64,000 bases of DNA from Lophium mytilinum (lineage: Eukaryota; Ascomycota; Dothideomycetes; Mytilinidiales; Mytilinidiaceae): the NCBI GenBank assembly GCA_010093605.1, contig MU004198.1, positions 1,060,456 through 1,124,455 of the forward strand. Direction: 5' to 3'. The number at the start of each line of letters is the position of its first letter. Within the stretch, counting starts at the first letter, position 1. A model generated the notes under the pieces. It searched no databases and was not told the origin of the DNA. It worked only from the letters and a program-made list of their open reading frames with translations. This document shows, piece after piece, positions 1-9,642 of the stretch. A program made the translations under genes and the position numbers.

Positions 1-1975
1 CAGGGTTATCGCAGTTCATGTTCCGTAATTAGAAATATGGTTGCCTCGTCTTGAACAGCTCATGCATTAGGACGCGGCATTAGTACGCGATGGCACTGCC
101 CCTCAGGCTACATATTCAGCAGACGAAGTGGAGTGGCATATCACTTCCGGGTCTATTCAGGGGCCTGCCCTGTGAGGCTGTGACTGCCATTTGCTTTTTG
201 AACTAGGATGGTGCGTATTCTATCTGAACCAGGTAGCCGTCTAAGGTGATTGAACACCCCAGTTTTTCTAGTTCAGATACAGCAGTCTTCCCGTGAGCCT
301 AAGCTAATGAAAGAGACGGAGTCTATAGCGCCAATTCTATCACAGCATGACTGTCAGCGTTAGAACAGTCGAGAGCTAATAAGGTCTCGCTCATCTCCAA
401 GAATAATGCGATAGATCGTCAACAACCGGTCTGGTCACACAAACGACAAGGAAACTTTACTCTTGAGACTGATGGAACAACATGCATGCAGCATGTGAAT
501 GCATGCAATGGTTTGCGTATCTCGTCAATGCTGCGCGAAAAAGGATTTTCAACCCTGCAAAGGTTATTCCGGCCAATGGAATCCCTTTAATCCGCTTCCA
601 GAGTCTTAATATACCCTTGCAAGCACCTCCACACAAATCACTGCATGCGTCCATATGCTGTAGAAGGCCAAATGGGACATACTCGAAAATGTGATGATCA
701 GCATCAGTCCTTCTTTGAAGACGTGTCACAGAGTCTACCCGCATGAATGCCTGTGACAGATGATCAGCAAGACTAAATATAACGCGACTGTGAGGCTCGG
801 GGTCACAAAAGTGGCAGTCTTCCATACTATAATTAACTTAAGCGAACTGCCAGCTTCTGTGACCCCGAGCCTGACTGTTCACCGGTCTCACTTGCTGGTA
901 GATTGGACGCCAAAGGAAACAGATGGGAAGCCGGGCGTAATGCTGAGTGTAGATTCGTTCTTAGCGGTCAAACCTATGAAATTTTGCACGGACTAGATCG
1001 CTGCGGTGCGGCCCGGGGAGTAAGCCGTGGTTGGACGATGTGGGGTAGCATGCATGTGGGTGTCTCAGCCTTGTACTTCGACTTTCTTGATATGCATGTC
1101 AGCGCCGGATTTGGGTATGATTATCGGACTGCGGTCTTTTTCGATTGTCAAGCGACTGGAGGAGCCCTCCTCAACACCACTTTTTGGATCCGGCCGAGGT
1201 CCTGTTGTACCCTGTCACCCACTATCAGGCGTAAACTTATGCAGACTTATCGTAAATTTGACGCTAAAAGGGCAAGACTTCGAAGATTGATAGCCTTCGG
1301 AGACCTTCGCGTGGCCAGATTCGTCAGATCCTGCACTAATCCACGGTTGATAAATGGAGATCGTTGGCATGCGGCAATGTGCGCAAGGTGTACGCTGGAG
1401 CGGCATCGGATGACCATGCAATGGTGAATGATCGGCGGGCACCAAAATGTATGCGTCAAAACGAGGCAAACGTACCAAGGTGGTAGACCATGTCCTTCAG
1501 ATGTTCGCGCTCTTCTGCAGTCTCATCCTCTTGCCACAAGGCTGCATTGAGTCGTTAGCGCTGGCTAGGAAATGACATCACAATGAGCTCCCATGTCTCT
1601 CCCCGTTTCCTTATACCCAAGCTCGAGATGATATGAACATTCCGTTTGACAACGATGGATATCACCGAGCTTTGTCACGGTTGTGCAGATGTCGAAGTCG
1701 TGAGGATGACAGGTGCGTAAGCCCAATCAACAGGCTATGATCTGGAGGCTGTGAACAATCTAACGAGTCTCCAGGTGATAAAGAATGGTCGTGTACTAAA
1801 TTGAAACCAGGCGTTTTCCGATCACAGGGCGCGAGCGAGAATTCGGTAGAAATACTGTATGTGTTTGATCAGTCGCTCAATCCGGGAATTCAACTGAGAA
1901 ACATGCAGTATCTTGAAAGCAGACGCCATTCGAAAGTGTGAGAAGTGTCGAGAGTACTTTACGTAAACTTTCAAT
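1..1975. other. Left end with no confident gene
   Basis: I cannot support a gene here. A minus-strand frame at 457-825 (122 codons, ATG start) and a plus-strand frame at 903-1427 (174 codons) are open, but they carry no motif I recognise, and the first begins inside an inverted repeat. Part of the 5' end of the CorA-like gene may lie in 1500-1975, because its first in-frame ATG at 1976 gives a rather short N-terminal domain for that family. Confidence 0.4.
791..874. repeat. Imperfect inverted repeat, about 27-bp arms
   Basis: The left arm at about 791-817 (core GGCTCGGGGTCACA) is matched by its reverse complement at about 847-874 (core TGTGACCCCGAGCC), with a few mismatches and a loop of roughly 29 bases. 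It could be a foldback fragment or a small hairpin; nothing else identifies it. Confidence 0.5.
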
Positions 1976-3115
1976 ATGCCCGAGCTGTGGTGGAGTTCTT
2001 GGTGTCGGAGATCGAATGGATATTTTGGCAGTGAAAGAGGAGATGGCAGAGGGAATTTCGATGCATACCGTAGCTACTCCCTAGCCCCAACGTCAAACTT
2101 ATGGCTAATGTTTGCTGCAGAAACGTGGTTTCGATTCCAGATCAAGCCGACGTGGGTAGACAAATCCACAGGAAAAGCGCACTATGCCTGGCACAAGTTC
2201 AACATCTTTACCCAATGGATGGAGAGTACCAAGCAAACCGTCATTCTGCTATTTGATCCGCATCGAGATATCAAAGTACCTCTCTTAAATCATTTATCCC
2301 ACAAGCTGTACAGTAGCACTGTCGAAGTCCCGTACACGATGCACGTCTACTTTCTCGAAGAGCTTGTTCGTCTCCAGAACGACGCAGTGTGGTCAATTCG
2401 GGACCTCGTCCGAAATGCCGAGAAGATACGGGCAGAAGAGAACGGCATGGTAACGCAATCCGATTACGCCCGATTACACGACGTAGCGAGACACGCCATC
2501 CACGTTTCAGAAACTCTTGACGTTGCGATAGACACCGTAGAGGCTATGAGGAAAGCGTGCAGTCAGTTCCTATTTGACTATAGAGATGGCGTTGCAGGAA
2601 TTCAGGCCTGTAGCAACTTTGAGTTCTTCCAGAACGTCCTTCGTGGCCTACGTTCACGTTCAGCCTCCAACAAAGACCGACTGTTGAACGAGATCCAGTT
2701 TTCGTTTAATGTGATTGCGCTCAAAGACTCTGAACTTGCTCGCTATGATTCTGAAGTTAGCGTTCGGATTGGTCGAGAGGCGCAGACGGACGGCAGAGCC
2801 GTGAAAACATTGGCATTTCTTACTCTTGCGTTCCTGCCTGCTACTTTCATTTCCGCTGTCTTCAGCATGTCGTTCTTCAATTTCAACCCACAAAACGGAA
2901 AGTGGACGTTATCAAGCAAATTCTGGGTCTATTGGGCGGTCACTATTCCGGTCACTTTGCTGACGATACTGCTGTGGTCTCTTTGGTCTCGGTCTCCATT
3001 GCCTGACGTACAAGCCTCTAGTCAAAGCCAGAAGGGCGGGGTCCAAAGTAGTCAAAGACCCATGAGATTTGTCTCAACTTCAAGGGATGAGGAAAAAACC
3101 ATTGAAGGTGTTTGA
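1976..3115 (+). CDS. CorA-like two-transmembrane protein
   Basis: Predicted membrane protein of 379 residues that resembles the fungal CorA/Mg2+-transporter-like class. The N-terminal two thirds are soluble and probably helical, with a long charged stretch at about residues 125-275 like the CorA stalk helix. Two hydrophobic segments follow at about 278-301 and 315-337, separated by a short loop, and then a polar Ser/Gln tail. The GMN signature of true CorA channels, expected just after the first membrane segment, is not present; the sequence there reads FSMSFFN. Such GMN-less relatives are common in ascomycetes, often with unknown roles. The start is the first ATG of the frame, but an upstream exon may be missing because the cytosolic domain is short. 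The gene converges on the phosphorylase-ankyrin gene with a gap of only 88 bases. Confidence 0.7.
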   Translation: MPELWWSSWCRRSNGYFGSERGDGRGNFDAYRSYSLAPTSNLWLMFAAETWFRFQIKPTWVDKSTGKAHYAWHKFNIFTQWMESTKQTVILLFDPHRDIKVPLLNHLSHKLYSSTVEVPYTMHVYFLEELVRLQNDAVWSIRDLVRNAEKIRAEENGMVTQSDYARLHDVARHAIHVSETLDVAIDTVEAMRKACSQFLFDYRDGVAGIQACSNFEFFQNVLRGLRSRSASNKDRLLNEIQFSFNVIALKDSELARYDSEVSVRIGREAQTDGRAVKTLAFLTLAFLPATFISAVFSMSFFNFNPQNGKWTLSSKFWVYWAVTIPVTLLTILLWSLWSRSPLPDVQASSQSQKGGVQSSQRPMRFVSTSRDEEKTIEGV

Positions 3116-3203
3116 GTCCTTGCTGCGTCTAGTAATCCATATCTAAAGAGTTTTGACCAAATGCGATACTTCATGATCAGCGCTTACCAAGTTACCTGGT
3201 CCC

Positions 3204-5661
3204 TCAACTTTCTGTCCGATTGACCAATGCTCTTACCGTCACCTGATTTTCACTTGACCTGTGTGGCAGTGGAGATGGTCTTTCGCGGCCCAACTTTGCT
3301 CCTCCTCGAATGAGTAACTGTACGAAGCCATAGTCTGGATACTTGTCCACAGTAGTGTAGTATAGTGCAGTGCGGCCGTTCGAGTCCGTACCATTGATAT
3401 CCACATGCCGACCAATGAGACGTATCGCAGCCTCTCTATTGACCGTTTTAGCACAGTAGTGGATAGCCCGGACACCGGAGTTGTCCGCTGCGTTCACATC
3501 GATGCCGTTATCACACAGAAGATCGATAATTTCTGCGATGATACCCATTTTAGAGATGTTGGAGATAACTCTGCCAGTACCGAGCGCAACGTGAAGCATA
3601 TTGCGTCCTTTTGAATCGGTTGCTGCGATGTCGATAGTGGTGGGGTCCTGGAGGAGATGTTTGACAGTCTCCAGATTGCGTTCCTTACAAGCTTGTAGTA
3701 ACTCATTTGTCTTCTCCGGGTTCGTCTAGGGTTCAAGTTAGTATGCCTATTTCAAAGGGCAAAATTAATTGCTCGACCTGGGAAGGGATTCTGACCTGGG
3801 GAATGCTGACTGTTGGTGTTGTAGGCTCGAGCAAAATTTCTGTGACGTTGACTTCAACTGTGACTAGTGGTTTATCTACATCTGGCAAGCAAATTTCCAC
3901 TTCTCCTCTAATATTCACCACTTTTTCGATTACGCCGAATGGCCCATCATCAGCGACCACTTTTGAAGACGGAATTTTAGATTCGCTTTTGCCGGCGATC
4001 GTGATCACTTCCGTACAAGTTGTAATTGGGACAACATCGTTGGGCCTAAGCGCTACGGCAAAGAGTTGCTGGATAGGTGAAGTGAAAGTGTTTCTTGATT
4101 GCACCGGCAACGGCCGTTCACCTTCTGTGTTCGAAGATGAAAGTAAAGTGGGGGAACAAATTTGAGGAGCGGATGATCCCGGATCAAATCTATAATTGAC
4201 ATCACGTCCCGAAACTTCCTCGGCATTTGAACCGTCTTCGATGGTATCAACGAGGGTATCGACGAGAGAGGGCTGAGACCCATAGCTGGAATCCTGTGAG
4301 CGCCCCACTGGTAATGATCTACTATAGGGTGATTCGAGCTGGCGATGGGCTGTAACTGTTTCCTCTGGGGGTTGAGATATCACAGTAGTCGCGCGTTTAT
4401 CCTTTCGTGCGATGTCGTACTCCTGCGTGTCCCTTTCCGATTCCGAAGGCTCTGTCTCATAGCCATGGTGAAGGTCTTTTAGTCGCGAGGAAGGTTTCTT
4501 CGATGAAAAAATGCTTTTACTCCCTGTCTTTCTGGGATTCGAGCGCAAGCCCAAAGCAGCTCCCTAGACGTACGTTAGGGGAGCTCGACTAAGTACGTCG
4601 TGTCGTGGCTGACTCACTAGACGGTGTCGTTTGCGCGACGACCCTGATGCATCGTGCATCCTCCTCAAGACTGCCTTCATACACGCTGCCGCAGTCGCCG
4701 ACGCGTAAGGTTGCCATTCCTTCCGCTTATGGCTGTCTGCATAATCGCAAACGCCTTTGATAATGACCACAGAGGAGAAGCTTTCAGGAACTCCGGCACC
4801 TTCCATCTCAAACCCGATCACACTGAACTCCTTCACCTTCAAGTCTCGATCCTCTCCAGACTTCATTACCGTGTCCCCAGATGCCACTGCGCCGAAGTGA
4901 ATCAAGAGATTGGCATCTGCAGAGCTGGTCTTTACCATCTTCTTTAGTCTGTCGCGAGGCACTAGACGGGTCGGACAGCAATTCAGATCTTCGCAAGTCG
5001 CCTTTTCAGCGGCCGAGCAAACTTCACTTTGAGTCCCCCGACACTGGCAATATAGAGATTGATCGTGATGCTTATGGAGGAAGTTTGACTCGTAGAGCTT
5101 GTCTGCCTGCGGACCGGGACATTGCCAAGAAGAATGGTTGAAGCATTTTTTGAGGTTTCCGGAGCAAAGTTTTATCAGCCGCTCGCGGTCCTCTAGCTTC
5201 AACTTCCTCAGGAAGCCACCCATGTCTGGTGCTGGCACGCGACAACCTGTCGCGCGAAACCTGTCGGGATACTGCTTGCCTTCGTCGTACTTCTTCAGTT
5301 CCGTGCTGATTATGACATCTCCAAGAAGAACATCGTCCCCATCTGCTTTTGGCGCTCCGCCACAGACGCCGACGATGAAGAACTTCTTAATGTTTTTGAA
5401 GCTGAGCTTCAAATCTCGTCCTATGGCTGTTGTCGAGGTTTTGCCGTACGCGGAAGAATACACAAGGACCACGTTGGTTTCTTCGATTCGGCCTGCAGTG
5501 TACGTATTTTCATCGAATTCGTGCTTTCCCACCCCATCCTCGCCATCCTCCCCGTCCGTCCATTTGTAATCGAATATCTCGAGGACAGCTTTTGTCTCTA
5601 CTTCCAAGGCGCATAGTATAGCGATCTCGAATTCCTCGCGATCCGGGACATTGTGAGACAT
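3204..5661 (-). CDS. PNP/UDP phosphorylase-ankyrin protein (NLR-like without NTPase)
   Basis: Reading from an ATG at 5661, the first exon encodes a PNP_UDP_1-type nucleoside phosphorylase domain. Visible landmarks are GVCGGAP (about residues 98-104), HFGAVASGD (255-263), FEMEGAG (284-290) and KGVCDYADSHK (302-312). A Cys/His-rich insertion at about 165-230 is usual in fungal members. The next exon (about 4531-3778) is a disordered Ser/Glu-rich linker. The last exon (3725-3204) has about four ankyrin repeats. The second intron is good: the acceptor CTAG ends at 3726, a CTAAC branch site lies just upstream, and phase 0 is kept with a GTC donor at 3777 or 3795. The first join is weaker; a 42-base intron at 4573-4532 (GTACGT...CCCAG) keeps the frame but is very short. 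In fungi this phosphorylase domain is a common N-terminal module of NLR-like proteins, often followed by NACHT or NB-ARC and repeats. No NTPase motif is seen here. The predicted protein has about 785 residues. A further exon past 3204 is possible, since CAG/GTGACG occurs near the end. Confidence 0.75.
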
Positions 5662-6603
5662 GGCGAGTCTGATGGGCCTGGGGCCCCTCACATCAGGCTC
5701 CGCGCAGTAATCATACAAGATTTCAAAGTTCAGCTAGAGCTAGAAATGGCTGAGGCAGCCATATCTCTGGGTTTTCTTGAAGCGAGCGAGTGGGTAGTTG
5801 ATAATGGTGTTCTCAGCCTTCCTGCTTCTCAAATCCGGCCCCGCTCGGATAAGAATCATGTGGACAACGCCGATCTTTGATAAGGGCATCCAGCTGCATA
5901 TGGATACTGTGGGGGTCAGCCGTCATGCAGCTAATGCGATTGCCTGATGCCTTTTACGCCCCGTTCCCAAAAACCACTCGCTTTTAGACCCCAGTCAGGC
6001 TGTAATGCAATGCATCGAAAGAGGCCCCAGCCTTGCATATTTCCAATTTTGGTGCCCTATCATCTGCCGGGTCAGGAAACTTAGTTTGTCAGTACCGCGG
6101 GGCGATGCAGAATTTGCGGAAGCACGGAATGCTCCACCCCAAATTGAACTTCACCATCGTACATAACCGGACTCTCAGAGGGATGTTCTCGGGGAACATC
6201 CGGAAGAGCCTGGATGACCTTTCTATCGTAACATGAATCCTGATGTAGTTGTTTGAGAGGATTGGCGACCGCTCTAGGAGCTTCCATCCACCCCCTCTCT
6301 GCAACTTACCAACCAACTCAAATCCAACTCGGCCCTAAAATGCCACGTCACTAGAGGATGGCCAGAGCGGAGCCAATTCCAGCTCTTTGGTAGCGACTTC
6401 TTAGCAGGACAGGGGCTTGTGGTAACGAGGTGCCACCTAGGGTGAAGACGGAACACTGATACTGCGAAGGTAACATGGCCATTGACTACGAGAGCCATCC
6501 CCACACTGCACAAGCCTGACAAGCTATACTCGATCAACAGCGAAGCCGTTTACCAGTTGCCTTAGGAACAGTCAGAACCTTAGCCTTTCGCTACGTCTCG
6601 ACC
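5662..6603. other. Intergenic, nothing recognised
   Basis: This is the upstream region of the phosphorylase-ankyrin gene. Only short overlapping frames occur on both strands, without motifs. Confidence 0.4.
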
Positions 6604-6882
6604 TCAGGACGATCCGAAATAGACCGTGTCAGCTCTCAATCCCTTAATGACTCGATCACCAAAATCTTGACGTCCGTGGAGGGCAGCACCAAGCTCAGCA
6701 TTAACAACGCCGATGAGGTCGGTCAGTATGTGTGTACTATCATCGGCCTGGGTGCTGGACTCATCCTGGCGCATTCTGTAACCTTTTGGGCACGGTGCTA
6801 TTCTCTCCAACTCGATTTCATATCCATAAAAATTGTACAGTTTTACACTTCGTCCACCACACGATGGGCAGATAAGGCACAT
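6604..6882 (-). CDS. Possible small CxxC protein
   Basis: An ATG-started frame of 92 codons begins MCLICPSCGG, a zinc-ribbon-like start, and continues with a mixed, plausible composition; a third cysteine lies in APCPKGY. There is no second CxxC pair, no signal peptide, no visible intron and no recognised family. It may be an exon of a larger decayed gene or a chance frame. Confidence 0.22.
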   Translation of the reverse strand: MCLICPSCGGRSVKLYNFYGYEIELERIAPCPKGYRMRQDESSTQADDSTHILTDLIGVVNAELGAALHGRQDFGDRVIKGLRADTVYFGSS

Positions 6883-7073
6883 CGGCGTTCAATACGGTAC
6901 GGCTAATATAACAGATGCGACAACAGCACCAATTCTAATCTCAATCATAATACTTTACTTCTTTAACAGTAAAATCACATATGCTTCTTATTCAGGTCAC
7001 TGCTACGTATACACATATCAGTGAACTATCGCGGGCTTTAGACGTGACGTCTCCCGGCCTTGGCCTCACTTGC

Positions 7074-7195
7074 ACTCACTCAAAGCCTTACTTGCACTCA
7101 CTCACAGCCTTACTTGCACTTACTCACAGCCTTACTTACAGCCTCACTTACAGCCTCACTTGCACTCACTCACAGCCCTACTTGCACTTACCTAC
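7074..7195 (+). repeat. Minisatellite of about 20-24-bp units
   Basis: Five to six imperfect tandem units built on CACTCACTCACAGCC and TTACTTGCACT follow one another just upstream of the decayed gene at 7271. The units vary in length, alternating full copies with shorter TTACAGCCTCAC copies. It probably arose by slippage and may lie in the old promoter or 5' leader. Confidence 0.75.
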
Positions 7196-7270
7196 AAATA
7201 CCAACTTCCTTGATATCCGCTCGTCGATTGACACCCAGCATCACCATTCTACCGACGCAGACTGTTCGCA

Positions 7271-9041
7271 ATGGCATCTCCGGCCGCAGCCAGACGTCGT
7301 CCGCCGTCCGAAAATACTTCCGCTGAATCCACCAAGTGATCCAAGGTCGCCAAAGTAGCAGGTGGCCCCGAGTACCGGCAACAAGCCACAGGCCGCACGA
7401 TCCTGGAGCGGGCAGCTGAAACACCGCAGCATCGAAACCTCGTTCGCCTCGCTATCGCTCTTGCTACATCTATCCAGCGTTAGATTAAGGGTGGAGAGAT
7501 TTTTCCACCTGCAGCAATCTTCGACGAGCTGGTCAAGCTGGACTCCACAACGACCCCAAGTCCGCAGGACCCGCCTAAACAGGCAACCGAGACCTTATTG
7601 GAACGGTGTCTTTCCCCTTTAGGACTCGAACTAGCAATCCTCGGCCCGTCTGGAGCGATCGAGGAACATCAGACGCCGATCGAGACCTTCCAGCCAAAGC
7701 TTGTGTTGGAGCTCAATCGCACCTCTAACGCTTGGGCAGGCGTGGCCAATGCGAAATGGGTTGCAGATGCCGCTGATGCGCCCGAGCGTGAGAAGGACGT
7801 GTATCCCGTCAAGGCGGGCTTCCGACAGCTCCACTCCGACGCCGATATGACCACTCTCGGCCAGTGGTTTGACAAGTTTCTGGATAGTCAATCGGACGTT
7901 GCTGCGGAAAATGGAGTACCCGTGAGAGACCGTGTGATATACGCACCTGACGATCTGGCTTTGTATACGAATTTCTGGAAGGGTCCCGAAGACCTTGTCA
8001 CCTCCGCTACACGATTGCTGTAATTAGCGGTCGAATACGAAGACTTCGTTGAGGAGACAGGCTCGTATATGTCCTTGCGAGCCTTGCATTTCATCACTGG
8101 GGATTTCTGGCCGTCTCCGACTCCCAGCTAATGTGGAATGATCTTGACAGAAATCAAGTCATCGAGAAGAGGGACGTTGCCAGGTTTCATTATCAAGTCA
8201 AGCTCCTACGAGACCAAGAGATCGCCCAGTTTCCGTTCCGCCACACTCATCCACCTCCGGAGTTGCTACCTTCCACCTACAGCAAGGACAACGTCTTCCT
8301 CTTGCTGAAGAGCCAGGATGGCAAGACCGCCACATGGCGTCGCGCCACTCTCCCGAGGTCGTCGAGGTCAAAACTTTGATGAAAGAAGATTTTCCACTGC
8401 AATTTCCACTCTTCTTCGATCAGTATACCGTCCTCGTTCAAACCTGGATGGCGGAGCGCCGGTCGGAATACAAAACAGTCTGCGCCAGCAGGGTTGTCGG
8501 TGATGAACTATTGCTGAAGAACGTCAAGAAACCTTGCGCAAAGCCGCAAACAGATAACCCGGCCATCGCCAGGTTCACAGAGGAGCAGGGGCCGGGACCT
8601 CGCGTTGACTTGACACGACTAGTCACCGTAGCAACAATAGAGGATGACAAGAAGATCATCGGAGGAGTGGTGACTATATTCAGCTGGTCCGGCACGGCTT
8701 TTACCTCAATCAGAGTGGACGTCAACACGGAGGGTAAGATCGCCCAGACCCTGTATGCACGTCAGAGGAATTTCACGGCTGAGGTAACCGGCAAGTTCGT
8801 CGAGTCGATTGCCGCCTCAGCGCAAACGATACTGGCGGTACCGGATACGCCCGCCGCCGCTGCTACCGTACTCGCGTACACGATGAGATACGCCTTGGCT
8901 GGTGGAGATTTCGAGGATTTGAAGATCGTAACTAACCCTGCGATGGTTGAAGGGCAGATGGGTAGGTTCTCAGAGTTGGCGAAGGCGGAACTTCAGACGA
9001 TGGTACTCAATCTCATGGCTGACGACAGTGTCAAAGAGTAG
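7271..9041 (+). pseudogene. Decayed gene of unknown family
   Basis: From an ATG at 7271 a single frame runs with good coding character to about 8100, but it is interrupted by several in-frame stops (TGA, TAG and TAA, each next to codons that would read CGA, CAG or CAA before a C-to-T change). The reading then passes to a second frame (about 8125-8340) and a third (about 8335-9041), which ends at a TAG at 9039. The last 235 codons are uninterrupted and begin near MASRHSPEV. No family is recognised; the protein would have been soluble and rich in Asp/Glu and Ala, with no membrane segment. The stop pattern fits RIP-type mutation. An alternative is that the last two blocks are exons of a functional shorter gene. 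A solo terminal-repeat element sits directly after the stop codon. Confidence 0.6.
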
Positions 9042-9114
9042 TGTTGGCAGAAAAAGCACGCCCCGCCTAAGATCAGGGGGACCGGAAAATAAGCGATGTT
9101 ATAATACTCCTACA
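9042..9114 (+). mobile_element. Solo terminal repeat of a miniature LTR-type element
   Basis: This 73-bp sequence begins TGTTGG and ends with a related inverted end, and shares the core AAAAAGCACGCCCCGCCTAA with the two terminal repeats of the element at 23436-23960. It is flanked by the 5-bp direct repeat AGTAG (9037-9041 and 9115-9119), as expected for an LTR-type target duplication. It is a solo copy and clearly more diverged than the pair at 23.4-24.0 kb, so older. The left target repeat includes the stop codon of the decayed gene upstream. Confidence 0.65.
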
Positions 9115-9642
9115 AGTAGCACTCTTCAGCAAGCCGAGGGGACCCGTTTGCCTGAGGATCGCTCGCTATTGAGGGTACACTGATTCCATCATTGATCCCA
9201 CCTTCGAAGATCCTGAGTTTTGCTTCCCTGCAATTTTCAACAGGTTTGAGAGGCGGAAGTCCCCTCCTGGCAGTTGAGTTCCCGTGGAACATAAATTCAC
9301 CAAATGCAAGAGGGGCTCCATCACAAAGATCTGCTTCTATACTTGACTTCGCGTCATTGGTGCTATAAAGAATAGCTGCTACTCACTTCAGGAGCACTTC
9401 TTAATCGCCGATGCACGTGATATACCACAGGTATGTCCACAGCGTCACTCCTGGTCGATACTTGAATCTCTTGGGGCAAAAGACCTGACATCAGTGAATG
9501 ATTCTCGACAAACTTTCGGCACTTTCCGCCTGACTACATCCGCCGCGACGTCACACCATAAAATGCCACCGCATCCACCGCACACAACTACTTCCTCCTT
9601 TTCCTTTCACGAGTGAACCACCAAGGCTGGCACACCACCACC
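9115..9642. other. Intergenic, upstream of the tail-anchored protein gene
   Basis: I see no gene here. The last 100 bases are C-rich on the plus strand, as is common for fungal 5' leaders, and lead into the ATG at 9643. Confidence 0.4.

Noticed and set aside
5662-6603. Gene in the short frames upstream of the phosphorylase-ankyrin gene
   Set aside because: Frames of 60-90 codons on both strands overlap each other, and none shows a motif or coding pattern.
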